Source: Alg239-R122 sp041746135 (lineage in GTDB: Bacteria; Pseudomonadota; Alphaproteobacteria; Sphingomonadales; Sphingomonadaceae). From it: a stretch of 64,000 bases of DNA. Below are positions 8,824 to 16,629 of the stretch, piece after piece. The translations under genes and the position numbers were made by a program. Where the stretch lies: assembly GCA_041746135.1 (NCBI GenBank), contig JBGTHQ010000017.1, positions 1 through 64,000 on the forward strand, given 5' to 3'. Each line of letters begins with the position of its first letter. Within the stretch, counting starts at the first letter, position 1. The notes under the pieces were generated by a model. It did not search any database, had not been told where the DNA came from, and worked only from the letters and a program-made list of their open reading frames with translations.

Positions 8824-10043
8824 CACCAATAGCCGATGGCTTTGGCGATCATGCGGAACCCGAGCAGCAGCGAGACGGCAATCACGATCAGGCAGGCGAT
8901 GTTGAGACCGCTGCCGCTGGTGCGGCCGTTCAGCAGTGTGCGGTTATTGGCTAGCCGGTAGAGCAAAATAGCGACCAGCGGCAGCAAGAGCCCGTTGGCC
9001 GCCTGTGCCACCACGATGATGGTGACGAGTTTCAGCCCCAGCATGGCGGTGGCCGCGCCGATCCCCACAATGATGATCGCGGTCCCGCGAAAGATGCGCG
9101 GATCGTCCCGCAGCTCGGGCCGGAATTGCGCGGCGATTTCGCGCACCACGAAACCGGTCGCCATCGGCGCGGTGATGGCCGAAGTGATACCGGCGGCAAA
9201 AAGACCCGACCCCACCAAGATACGCGCCCACGGTCCCAGGGTGGATTCGAGCGGCAGCGCCATATCGGCTCCGGTTTTGATGACAATACCTTCGCGGAAC
9301 AGCGCCGCCGCCGCGGTCGCCACGATCGCCAGCGATATAAGGCCGCCCAGCGAGATGGCGGTGACCGTGTCGCGTTTCATGGCGGGCAGGTCGTCGGCCG
9401 TGTGCCAGCGGTCCTTGGCCATGGCGGCGTGCAGGAACAGGTTATAGGGCACGATGGTGGTGCCGATCAGCGCGATTGCGGTCAGCTCCGCGCCGCCGGG
9501 GACTGACGGGACGAAGCCTTTTGCCAGCGCCGACCAGTCGGGCTGCATCGCAAAAAAGCTGGTGAGAAAACCCACGCTCATCAGCAACACGAGGCCGATC
9601 AGCAGTTTTTCGAGCAGCTTGATGCCGCCAAATGCGATGAGCGCGACGATCAGCGCTGTCAGACTGGCGATCGCGGCGTTTTTATAGGCGCTGACGGCGG
9701 GAAAAATTGTCTCCAGACCCAGATAGCCGCCGCCGATATTGCCCGCCTCGTAAGCTGCATTGCCGAGCGCGAGCGCGAGCAGGACGAGCACCGCCATGCC
9801 GATGCGCGCCGCGCCGGCGGGCAATACGATCAGGATCGCCTCGGCCAGACCCATTTGCGTGAGGATGGCGATGCGCGCGGCCATATATTGCAGAACGATC
9901 GTGGCAGCGACCGCAAACAGCAGCGCCCATAACAGCGCATAGCCATAATCTGCTCCCGCCAGCGTCGCGGTGGTGACCGTACCGGGACCGATAAAGGCCG
10001 CAGCGACGACAAGGCCGGGGCCGGATTTCCTGAAACGCGACAT
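8823..10043 (-). CDS. Nramp-like divalent cation transporter family protein lacking the usual metal motifs
   Basis: Polytopic membrane protein, 406 residues, with about 11 hydrophobic segments and the Nramp fold signature GPGTVTTATLAGADYGYALLW at the start of helix 1 (the first 20 residues of that stretch suffice for recognition). Classical Nramp proteins carry DPGN in helix 1 and MPH in helix 6 as metal ligands. Here helix 1 reads TVTTATLAG and helix 6 reads TIVPYNLFLHAAM, so both are replaced. The substrate may therefore not be Mn or Fe; Mg or an organic substrate for the adjacent PxpABC enzyme are possibilities (inference). ATG 10043 was chosen; a TTG at 10079 would add 12 residues, and neither has a clear ribosome site. 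Confidence 0.82.
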   Translation of the reverse strand: MSRFRKSGPGLVVAAAFIGPGTVTTATLAGADYGYALLWALLFAVAATIVLQYMAARIAILTQMGLAEAILIVLPAGAARIGMAVLVLLALALGNAAYEAGNIGGGYLGLETIFPAVSAYKNAAIASLTALIVALIAFGGIKLLEKLLIGLVLLMSVGFLTSFFAMQPDWSALAKGFVPSVPGGAELTAIALIGTTIVPYNLFLHAAMAKDRWHTADDLPAMKRDTVTAISLGGLISLAIVATAAAALFREGIVIKTGADMALPLESTLGPWARILVGSGLFAAGITSAITAPMATGFVVREIAAQFRPELRDDPRIFRGTAIIIVGIGAATAMLGLKLVTIIVVAQAANGLLLPLVAILLYRLANNRTLLNGRTSGSGLNIACLIVIAVSLLLGFRMIAKAIGYW

Positions 10044-10211
10044 AGCCGCGAGACTGGCGCTTTGTGCGGGCGGTGGCAAGAAAGACTTTTTCGATGGCGC
10101 GGCCAGGCGCTACGCGCCAGTCTCCGATGCGGTGGCGCAATAAGCGCCGACGGCTGGTCGTGCTTGCGGTGTTGCTAGGCGCGCACCGAGCAGCGCCACT
10201 ACGCTATCAGC

Positions 10212-10440
10212 CGTCATGCTGAACTCGATTCAGCATCCAGAGCTGTACACGCTGTGCCCTATTGCTCTGGATTCCGGATCAAGTCCGGAATGACGTAGTT
10301 GAGAAGATAGCGCTTAGGCGAAATCCCGAACGGCCATCTTGCTGTTCCCAAGCGCGGCTGTGCGCTGCGGTTCTTGCCACGCCCCATTGAAGGCTTTTCG
10401 CGTCAGCGAAAAAACAGCCATGAAATCAAAAACAACACCT
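10212..10440. repeat. Composite dispersed repeat, copy 1
   Basis: This fills most of the 423-base gap between the transporter and the oxygenase. The first part, 10212-10295, holds two hairpins: ATGCTGAA/TTCAGCAT around CTCGA, and ATTCCGGA/TCCGGAAT around TCAAG. They are framed by CGTCA and TGACG and joined by CCAGAGC/GCTCTGG. The second part, about 10310-10440, resembles the sequence after the same hairpin at 22342, sharing a GGCGAAATCCCGAACGGCC core and a later CGCGTCAGCGA. A 66-codon open frame at 10339 lies inside it and is not called as a gene. No terminator T-run was seen. Confidence 0.75.
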
Positions 10441-10466
10441 AGCCGCGAGATCAAACAGACTCCTTC

Positions 10467-11099
10467 TTACCCCCATGGTTTTTCGCGAAACCATTTGGTG
10501 ATGATATATTTCACGCCCTTGCGCACTTTCATGCCGTGATGGATGGTGGCGGGGTTGATGCTGCCGTCGGCGCGGCGGTTGTTCCAGAACAGCATCTTGC
10601 CTGCTTCGGGCTGAAAATTTTTCTTGATCGCCTTGAACCGCGTCGCGCCGCCGGCTTCGGTTTCGTTGAGGTAGATCATGAAGGTCCAGCTGCGCTGTCC
10701 GGCGACGCTGCAATATGTGTGATAGTCGGCACCGTCCAGTTCGAAATAATCGGTATGCGCCTTGAATTCCTGGCCCACAGCATAGCGCTGGCCCTGCAGC
10801 GTTTCGCCAAATTGCGCGTCGATGCCGGAAAAGGCACAGATTTTCGCGTCCAGATCGGCCACGAACGGATCGGTCATGTCGAGATCGCAGGTCTCGCTGG
10901 TACGGAAATATTCGTCGCCATTCGGATCGGCAATCGTGGAGGGGCGGCGGTCGGCATCGATGCCGCGGATAAATTCGGTGCAGGCGTCCGCATCCAGAAA
11001 ATGGCGTAGCGAAAACACATGCAATTTGGGCGTCGGCACGCGCTGGACACCGGGCACCTGCATCATGCGGTCGATATCGGCTTCGTTGATGGCGGTCAT
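10467..11099 (-). CDS. Prolyl 4-hydroxylase-like 2OG-Fe(II) oxygenase
   Basis: 210 residues with the double-stranded beta-helix of Fe(II)/2-oxoglutarate dioxygenases of the P4Hc group. The iron ligands are visible as HTD in the AHTDYFE segment (about residue 115) and the later His in ATIHHGMKV; the Lys in GVKYIITKWF about 10 residues on binds 2-oxoglutarate. The WTFMIYLNE segment before GGATRF is typical. Substrate unknown: family members hydroxylate Pro in proteins or free amino acids. It stands alone, divergent from gspH. Confidence 0.88.
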   Translation of the reverse strand: MTAINEADIDRMMQVPGVQRVPTPKLHVFSLRHFLDADACTEFIRGIDADRRPSTIADPNGDEYFRTSETCDLDMTDPFVADLDAKICAFSGIDAQFGETLQGQRYAVGQEFKAHTDYFELDGADYHTYCSVAGQRSWTFMIYLNETEAGGATRFKAIKKNFQPEAGKMLFWNNRRADGSINPATIHHGMKVRKGVKYIITKWFREKPWG

Positions 11100-11210
11100 G
11101 CGGGGCTCGTGGACTCAGGGAAATGGACACCCCACCATCCGTAAAATGGCGGGCAAATGCAAGCCGCATCATGCTTGACCGCCCTGGGCGAGCGGCACAT
11201 AAGATGCGCC

Positions 11211-11687
11211 ATGGACAGTCCCGGAAAACGTGCGCACACCCCGCTCAAGCGCGAACGCGGCTTTACGCTGGTCGAACTGATGATCGTAGTGTTCATCATC
11301 GGGCTGGTCGCCGGGATCGCGATGATATCGATTCCCGATTCGCGCCGCGGCCTGGTCGACGAGGCGGAGCGGTTTGCGGGCAAGGTGATCGCGGCGCGCG
11401 ACAATGCCGTGCTGCAGTCGCGGCCAATGGCGCTGGCGCTCGACGCATCGGGCTACCGGTTCGAACAGCGGCAGGCGGGGGCCTGGCAGCCACACGGGCA
11501 GGGTCCGTTCGCCTTTACCCCGTGGCGCGCGGGCACGGTGGCGGCGCAAACCGGCGGCGAGGACAAGCGGCTGATATTCGACCCGGTCGGGCTGGCCAGT
11601 TCGGACATGCAGATCGTGTTGCAGCAGGACGGCAATGACGTGCGGGTGGAAATCGCCCGCAATGGCGAGGTGCGGGTCGGTGATTAG
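11211..11687 (+). CDS. gspH: Type II secretion minor pseudopilin GspH
   Basis: Minor pseudopilin of the type II secretion pseudopilus. The prepilin peptidase site is clear: a basic KRERG leader before FTLVELMIVVFIIG, with Glu at mature position 5, then one hydrophobic helix. The mature protein is about 138 residues with a GspH-like C-terminal beta region (LIFDPVGLAS). The ATG at 11211 gives a 20-residue leader; a longer in-frame start at 11157 would give an implausible leader. First of four overlapping pseudopilin genes. Confidence 0.9.
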   Translation: MDSPGKRAHTPLKRERGFTLVELMIVVFIIGLVAGIAMISIPDSRRGLVDEAERFAGKVIAARDNAVLQSRPMALALDASGYRFEQRQAGAWQPHGQGPFAFTPWRAGTVAAQTGGEDKRLIFDPVGLASSDMQIVLQQDGNDVRVEIARNGEVRVGD

Positions 11688-12084
11688 GCGCAGCGGCAGC
11701 GATAGCAACGAGCGGCAGGCTGAGAGGCAGGAAGGCTTCACTCTGCTCGAAGTGCTGATCGCGCTGGCGATATTCAGCCTGGCCGCGCTGACGCTGATGC
11801 GCATGACCAGCGCCAGCATTTCCCAGACCGCCGATCTCGACCAGCGTTTCGAACGCCAGATCGTGGCCCAGAATATGGCGGCGGAAATCCTGACCGATCC
11901 GCAGGCCCCGGCGCTGGGCGAAACGCGCGGCACGACCCAGAATTTCGGACGCAGCTTTGCATGGGTGCGGCGGACCGAGCTGATCGGCGACAATGACAGT
12001 TTGATGCGGATCGACATCGCGGTTTCGGAAGGCGGCGGTTCGGCTGTGACGCTGGATATCGTCCGCCCGGTGGCGCGGCCATGA
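11680..12084 (+). CDS. gspI: Type II secretion minor pseudopilin GspI
   Basis: 134-residue pseudopilin with leader ending in EG and mature start FTLLEVLIALAIFSLAALTLM; Glu5 is present. GspI forms the tip complex with GspJ and GspK. I chose GTG 11680, which overlaps the gspH stop by 8 bases and has GAGG 9 bases upstream; ATG 11662 is the alternative. The QNMAAEIL segment after the helix is typical of GspI. It ends in an ATGA overlap with gspJ. Confidence 0.88.
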   Translation: MIRRSGSDSNERQAERQEGFTLLEVLIALAIFSLAALTLMRMTSASISQTADLDQRFERQIVAQNMAAEILTDPQAPALGETRGTTQNFGRSFAWVRRTELIGDNDSLMRIDIAVSEGGGSAVTLDIVRPVARP

Positions 12085-12692
12085 CGGCGCGCCGCGAATC
12101 GGGCTTTACGCTCGTTGAAATGATGGTCGCGCTGTTTGCGTTCGGCATTATCGCGTCGGGCGCGGTTCTGTTGCTGCGCTTTAGCGTCGATTCGGAAATC
12201 GCGTCGCGCGACCGGCTGGAAAAGATCGCCGACATGCGGCGTTTTACCGCCGTTCTCAATGCCGATCTGGCGCAGGCCGTCCCGCGCACTTCGCGCGACC
12301 GGCGCGGCTTTGTGCGTCCCGCTTTTGACACACGCGACGACGCGTCCTCGACGCTGATGCTGCGGCTGACGCGCAGCGGCTGGACCAATTTCGACAATGC
12401 CCCCCGATCATCGCTGCAGCGTGTCGAATATCATCTGGAAAACGGCGGCATCGAACGCCGCGGTTATGCCATGCTCGATGGCGGCGATGCCCAGGAGGGC
12501 AGCGTGCTGGTGACCGGCGTAACCGATGCATCATTGCGGTTTCGCGATGTACGCGGGGTGTGGTCGAGCGCATGGACGCCCGAATCGCCAGGCGAGTTAC
12601 CGGTGGCAATGGAAATGCGGTTGCAGCGCAGCGAAAACGGTGCGGCGCAGGCGCCCGCCGTGCTGACCATGCTGGTCGGAGCCAATTACTGA
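12081..12692 (+). CDS. gspJ: Type II secretion minor pseudopilin GspJ
   Basis: 203-residue pseudopilin with leader MTARRESG and mature start FTLVEMMVALFAFGII, Glu5 present. The length and the order I-J-K match GspJ. The C-terminal part has the RDVRGVWSSAW stretch followed by a VAMEMRLQ strand, as in GspJ proteins. The start overlaps the gspI stop by 4 bases and the stop overlaps the gspK start by 1 base (TGATG), so the tip-complex subunits are translationally linked. Confidence 0.88.
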   Translation: MTARRESGFTLVEMMVALFAFGIIASGAVLLLRFSVDSEIASRDRLEKIADMRRFTAVLNADLAQAVPRTSRDRRGFVRPAFDTRDDASSTLMLRLTRSGWTNFDNAPRSSLQRVEYHLENGGIERRGYAMLDGGDAQEGSVLVTGVTDASLRFRDVRGVWSSAWTPESPGELPVAMEMRLQRSENGAAQAPAVLTMLVGANY

Positions 12693-13690
12693 TGCGCCCT
12701 GCCGCATCCCTGCCGCCCAAAAAAGGCGAGCGCGGCGCGGCACTGTTGACGGTCTTGCTGCTGGTCGCGGTGATGGCGGTGATCGCGTCGCTGATGCTCG
12801 AACGGCTCTCGCTTGCGACCAGCCTTGCGGCCAACGGGCAATCGCTGGCGCAGGCGCGGCTCTATTCGGTGGCGGCGGAAAACCTGGCCATATCGCGCAT
12901 CGTGCAGTTGGCTGGGGCCGATCCGGCGCGCACCACCAACGCCACCGGCTGGGTCGGGCGCGAATTCACCCTGCCGTTCGAAAACGGGCTGGCGCGCGGC
13001 CGCGTGACCGATGGCGGCAATTGTTTCAATCTCAACTCGGTGGTGATGGGCGAGAATGGCAATTACCGCCGCAACAATACCGGCGTGCAGCAATTCCGGT
13101 CGCTGATGGTCGCACTTGGCATTCGCGGCGGCGATGCGGACGGCGTGGCCGACAGCCTGAACGACTGGATCGACAGCGACCAGTCGCCGCAGCGCGCGGG
13201 GGCGGAGGACGGCTATTATGCCGGGCTCGACGTGCCGTACCTGACCGCCGGCAATCTGGTGGCGGACATCACCGAATTGCGCGCGATCAAGGGCGTGACA
13301 CCGGATATTTACGCGGCCTTGCGGCCATGGATTTGTGCGTTGCCCGAAGCGGAACTGTCGCCGATCAACATCAACACGCTGACGCCCGACCAGTCGGTGC
13401 TGCTCGTCATGCTGGCGCCCGACGTGGTCGAGCCGCGCCGCGCGATCGATATATTGTCGGCGCGTCCGGCGGGCGGATTTGTCGGAACACTGGATTTCTG
13501 GCAACAGCTGGCACGTGATCCCGAAAGAATATCGCCCACCATCACGACGCAGACGCAGGTGAAGACGCGCTGGTTCCTGCTCGACATGACGATATCCATC
13601 GGCGACACCGAACTGATCGAACGTGCGCTGATCGACACGTCGGTGTCGCCCGCGCGATTGGCCCACCGGCAATGGGGCGAGGATTTGTGA
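12692..13690 (+). CDS. gspK: Type II secretion minor pseudopilin GspK
   Basis: 332-residue large pseudopilin that caps the pseudopilus tip. Leader ends GERG, mature start AALLTVLLLVAVMAV; position 5 is Thr instead of Glu, which is characteristic of GspK and thought to let it cap the fibre. The alpha-domain and the ADSLNDWIDSD and ININTLTP motifs are typical. No gspC-G, gspL or gspM gene follows; tRNA-His comes next, so the rest of the secretion apparatus must lie elsewhere if it exists. Confidence 0.9.
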   Translation: MRPAASLPPKKGERGAALLTVLLLVAVMAVIASLMLERLSLATSLAANGQSLAQARLYSVAAENLAISRIVQLAGADPARTTNATGWVGREFTLPFENGLARGRVTDGGNCFNLNSVVMGENGNYRRNNTGVQQFRSLMVALGIRGGDADGVADSLNDWIDSDQSPQRAGAEDGYYAGLDVPYLTAGNLVADITELRAIKGVTPDIYAALRPWICALPEAELSPININTLTPDQSVLLVMLAPDVVEPRRAIDILSARPAGGFVGTLDFWQQLARDPERISPTITTQTQVKTRWFLLDMTISIGDTELIERALIDTSVSPARLAHRQWGEDL

Positions 13691-13899
13691 GAGTGCCGCA
13701 GCCGGGGGGCACGGAGTCGTGCACGCCGCGACAGAACAATCCGGCCCGCCTTCAGGATATTACAAAATTGCCGCGAAAACAGGATTTTTTCTTTCTTGCG
13801 GCGCCATATTGTGCAAGATGATTGCCTTGGCCAATCGCCGCTTGCGCTTTGGTTGATGCGCTTATAAAGAGCCCGCTTGTGGGCGCGCATATATATGTG

Positions 13900-13976
13900 G
13901 CGGTCGTAGCTCAGTTGGTTAGAGCGCCGGTTTGTGGTACCGGAGGTCGGGGGTTCGAGACCCCTCGTCCGCCCCA
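13900..13976 (+). tRNA. tRNA-His (GTG anticodon)
   Basis: Full cloverleaf by eye: acceptor strands GCGGTCG and CGTCCGC (one T-T mismatch), D arm GCTC...GAGC, anticodon stem CCGGT/ACCGG with loop TTGTGGT giving anticodon GTG, T arm GGGG-TTCGAGA-CCCC, and an encoded CCA end. The discriminator is C73, and a G precedes position 1 in the DNA at 13899, the G-1 specific to tRNA-His. Confidence 0.96.
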
Positions 13977-14029
13977 TTTATATGCGCGCGCCGCGGTTCG
14001 AACGAACCCGAAGGCCGGAGCATTTTAGC

Positions 14030-15097
14030 GTGACATCCATGTGGGATCTACCCGATTTCGACGACCATGAAGCCGTGCATTTCGTGCACGACCGCGCGTC
14101 CGGCCTGTCCGCGATCATTGCGCTGCATTCGACCAAGCTTGGCCCGGCCGCGGGGGGGACGCGCTTTTGGCACTATCCCGACCGCCAGACCGCGGTCACC
14201 GACGCGCTGCGCCTGTCGCGCGGCATGAGTTACAAGAACGCGATGGCCGGTCTGCCCATGGGCGGCGGCAAGGCGGTCGTACTGGCGGGTGCTGATTACA
14301 AGAAAACGCCCGAAATGCTGGCGGCCTTCGGCGATGCCATCGAAAGTCTGGGCGGCCGCTATGTGACCGCCGAGGATATCGGCATGAACGATGCGGATAT
14401 GGTCGCGATTTCGAAGCGCACCAAATACGTATCTGGGCTTCCGGTCGAACAACAGGGGTCGGCCGGCGGCGATCCGGGACCGTTTACCGCGATGGGCATC
14501 TATCTGGGCGTCAAGGCGGCGGTGAAACACCAGCTGAAAACCGACAGCGTCAAGGATGTGCGCGTCGCGGTGCAGGGCGTGGGCAGTGTCGGCGGCGGGC
14601 TGGCGCGTCTGCTGGCCAAGGACGGCGCCCGGCTGACGCTGGCCGATGTGAACAGCGATCGCGCGGTGGCACTGGCTGAGGAACTGGGCGCGAAAGCGGT
14701 TCCGGCGGAACAGATTATGGGTATCGAAACCGACGTTTTCAGCCCCAATGCGCTGGGCGCGATCCTGGATGACGAGGGTATTGCCCGGCTTGACGCGAAA
14801 ATTGTCGCCGGCGGCGCCAACAACCAGATGGCCCGCAGCGAGCACGGCGCGAGGCTGTACGAGCGCGGCATATTATACGCGCCCGATTATGTGATCAACG
14901 CGGGCGGCATCATCTCCGTCGCGTTGGAATATCTGGCCGAGCAAAAGGGGAGTTTCTGCGACGTCAACGAGGTGCGCAAGCGGCTCAAACAGATACCCGA
15001 GCGGTTGGACAGCATCTGGCAGAAAAGCGATGCCGAGAATATTTCCTCCGCTATTGTCGCCGACCGCATGGCGCAGGAACTGATCGGACGGGGATAA
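14030..15097 (+). CDS. Leu/Phe/Val dehydrogenase family protein
   Basis: NAD-dependent oxidative deaminase family for branched-chain or aromatic amino acids, about 355 residues. N-terminal domain motifs: LGPAAGGTRFW, the MSYKNAMAGLPMGGGKAVV block with the catalytic Lys, and GPFTAMGIYLG. The C-terminal Rossmann domain holds VQGVGSVGGGLARLL, then VAGGANNQMA and APDYVINAGG. GTG 14030 has GGAG 9 bases upstream; ATG 14039 three codons in is the alternative. Substrate preference cannot be read from sequence alone. It lies 53 bases after tRNA-His. Confidence 0.9.
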   Translation: MTSMWDLPDFDDHEAVHFVHDRASGLSAIIALHSTKLGPAAGGTRFWHYPDRQTAVTDALRLSRGMSYKNAMAGLPMGGGKAVVLAGADYKKTPEMLAAFGDAIESLGGRYVTAEDIGMNDADMVAISKRTKYVSGLPVEQQGSAGGDPGPFTAMGIYLGVKAAVKHQLKTDSVKDVRVAVQGVGSVGGGLARLLAKDGARLTLADVNSDRAVALAEELGAKAVPAEQIMGIETDVFSPNALGAILDDEGIARLDAKIVAGGANNQMARSEHGARLYERGILYAPDYVINAGGIISVALEYLAEQKGSFCDVNEVRKRLKQIPERLDSIWQKSDAENISSAIVADRMAQELIGRG

Positions 15098-15274
15098 CCT
15101 TAGCGTTTCTGCATATCCGCCCCGCTTTCCGTTTAAGCAGGGCGTACTGAGATAGGGTATAAATGCCCGCCAAAGACCTTGTCGTGCGGTGCACGCCATG
15201 GCAACAGGGCCATATCGCAATCGCGGCTCGCACACAGGGCTTAAAAACCCGCCAAAATGGTGTAAATTACAAAT

Positions 15275-16015
15275 ATGCATGGCTTTGCCAATCCCACGCG
15301 TTTCCTGTCCATTGCCCGTCCCCTGACGCCCGTATTGCTGTGGACCGGTGCCCTGCTGGTCGCGGTGTCGCTGTATCTGGGACTGTTCGCGACGCCCGCC
15401 GATCGCCTGATGGGCGAAACAGTCCGTATATTATACGTCCATGTTCCGGCCGCCTGGCTCGGGATGGCGGGCTGGACCAGCATCGCCATCGCCTCGCTTG
15501 TCGAACTGGTCTGGCGGCATCCTCTGGCCGCGATTGCCGCGCGCGCATCAGCATTGCCGGGCGCATTTTTTGCGGGGCTTTGCCTGGTGACCGGATCGAT
15601 CTGGGCCAAGCCGACCTGGGGCGCGTGGTGGGTGTGGGACGGGCGGCTGACGTCGATGCTGGTACTATTCTTTTTATACCTCGCCTATATTGCGATCGCG
15701 CGCGAAAGTCAGGCGGAGGCAGCCGCGGGACGCAGCGGCGCGTCGCGCATTGCCGCGATTTTCGGAATTGTCGGCGCGGTCAACGTGCCGATCATCAACC
15801 GGTCGGTAATCTGGTGGAACAGCCAGCACCAGCCCGCCAGTATCACCATGGGCCAATCATCGATCGATAGTGTGTTCCTGTGGCCGCTCGGTATCGCCGT
15901 ATTGGGGTTCAGCCTGATTTTCGGAGCGCTGGTCCTGATGCGGATGCGCACCATGCTGGCGGAAATCCGTATCGAGGGCCGCCTGCGCCGCAAGGCGATG
16001 GGAGCGACGGGATGA
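15275..16015 (+). CDS. ccmC: Heme ABC transporter permease CcmC
   Basis: Inner-membrane protein of cytochrome c maturation system I that presents heme to CcmE. It has 246 residues and six membrane segments. The tryptophan-rich periplasmic motif WGAWWVWDGRLTS is present, with His residues on flanking loops (LYVHVPAAWLG and WNSQHQPAS) that bind heme in this family. First gene of a tight ccm run; the stop overlaps ccmD by 4 bases. CcmA and CcmB are not in the window. Confidence 0.96.
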   Translation: MHGFANPTRFLSIARPLTPVLLWTGALLVAVSLYLGLFATPADRLMGETVRILYVHVPAAWLGMAGWTSIAIASLVELVWRHPLAAIAARASALPGAFFAGLCLVTGSIWAKPTWGAWWVWDGRLTSMLVLFFLYLAYIAIARESQAEAAAGRSGASRIAAIFGIVGAVNVPIINRSVIWWNSQHQPASITMGQSSIDSVFLWPLGIAVLGFSLIFGALVLMRMRTMLAEIRIEGRLRRKAMGATG

Positions 16016-16140
16016 ACCAGTGGGATTATGTCATCGTGGTCTATGCCATCACGATTGCCGGAACGGCCGGTCTCACCGGCTGGTGCGCATGGACGCTCCG
16101 CCGCGCCGAACGGCGGCTTGAGGATGCGAAACGCACATAG
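16012..16140 (+). CDS. ccmD: Heme exporter protein CcmD
   Basis: Very small membrane protein, 42 residues, with one hydrophobic segment (VIVVYAITIAGTAGLTG) followed by a basic tail. CcmD links CcmABC to holo-CcmE release. The ATG overlaps the ccmC stop (ATGA), and its TAG stop directly abuts the ccmE ATG. Identification rests on position, size and the basic tail after the helix. Confidence 0.85.
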   Translation: MNQWDYVIVVYAITIAGTAGLTGWCAWTLRRAERRLEDAKRT

Positions 16141-16602
16141 ATGGCAATCAAGTCAAAACACCAGCGCCTGACGCTCATCCTGCTCGCGTTCGTCGCGCTG
16201 CTCGCGGCGACGTTGCTCGCCGCCTATGCGCTACGCGACCAGGCTTCGTATTTCTACGCGCCGTTCGATCTGAAGGCGCAGGACGTCGAGCCCGGACGCG
16301 CGATCCGGCTGGGCGGGATGGTCCGCACCGGCTCGCTGAAACAGCAAGCCGACGGCGTGACGGTCAATTTTATCGTCGAGGACGGCAAGGCCAGCGTTCC
16401 GGTGGTGTACAAAGGCATCACGCCCGACCTTTTTGTTGAGGGATCGGGTGTCGTGGCCGAAGGGCGCATGGACACGTCCGGCCGCTTTGTCGCCGACAAC
16501 CTGCTCGCCAAGCATGACGAGAATTACATGCCGCGCGAGCTGGAGGACATGAACCTCGACCAGATCAAGGACATGGCCGACAGGACGACGGTGGTCCCAT
16601 GA
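16141..16602 (+). CDS. ccmE: Cytochrome c maturation heme chaperone CcmE
   Basis: 153-residue membrane-anchored periplasmic heme chaperone. One N-terminal membrane helix is followed by an OB-fold with IRLGGMVRTGSL and the motif LAKHDENYMP, where the His binds heme covalently. It sits in its usual place between ccmD and ccmF. Confidence 0.95.
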   Translation: MAIKSKHQRLTLILLAFVALLAATLLAAYALRDQASYFYAPFDLKAQDVEPGRAIRLGGMVRTGSLKQQADGVTVNFIVEDGKASVPVVYKGITPDLFVEGSGVVAEGRMDTSGRFVADNLLAKHDENYMPRELEDMNLDQIKDMADRTTVVP

Positions 16603-16629
16603 TGGGTAGGACATGATGGTGAAGGCGCC

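Noticed and set aside
10339..10539. 66-codon open frame
   Set aside because: Lies inside a dispersed repeat and overlaps the oxygenase gene end; no ribosome site.
13934..14029. Upstream extension of the Leu/Phe/Val dehydrogenase
   Set aside because: Would begin inside tRNA-His; GTG 14030 has a good ribosome site.
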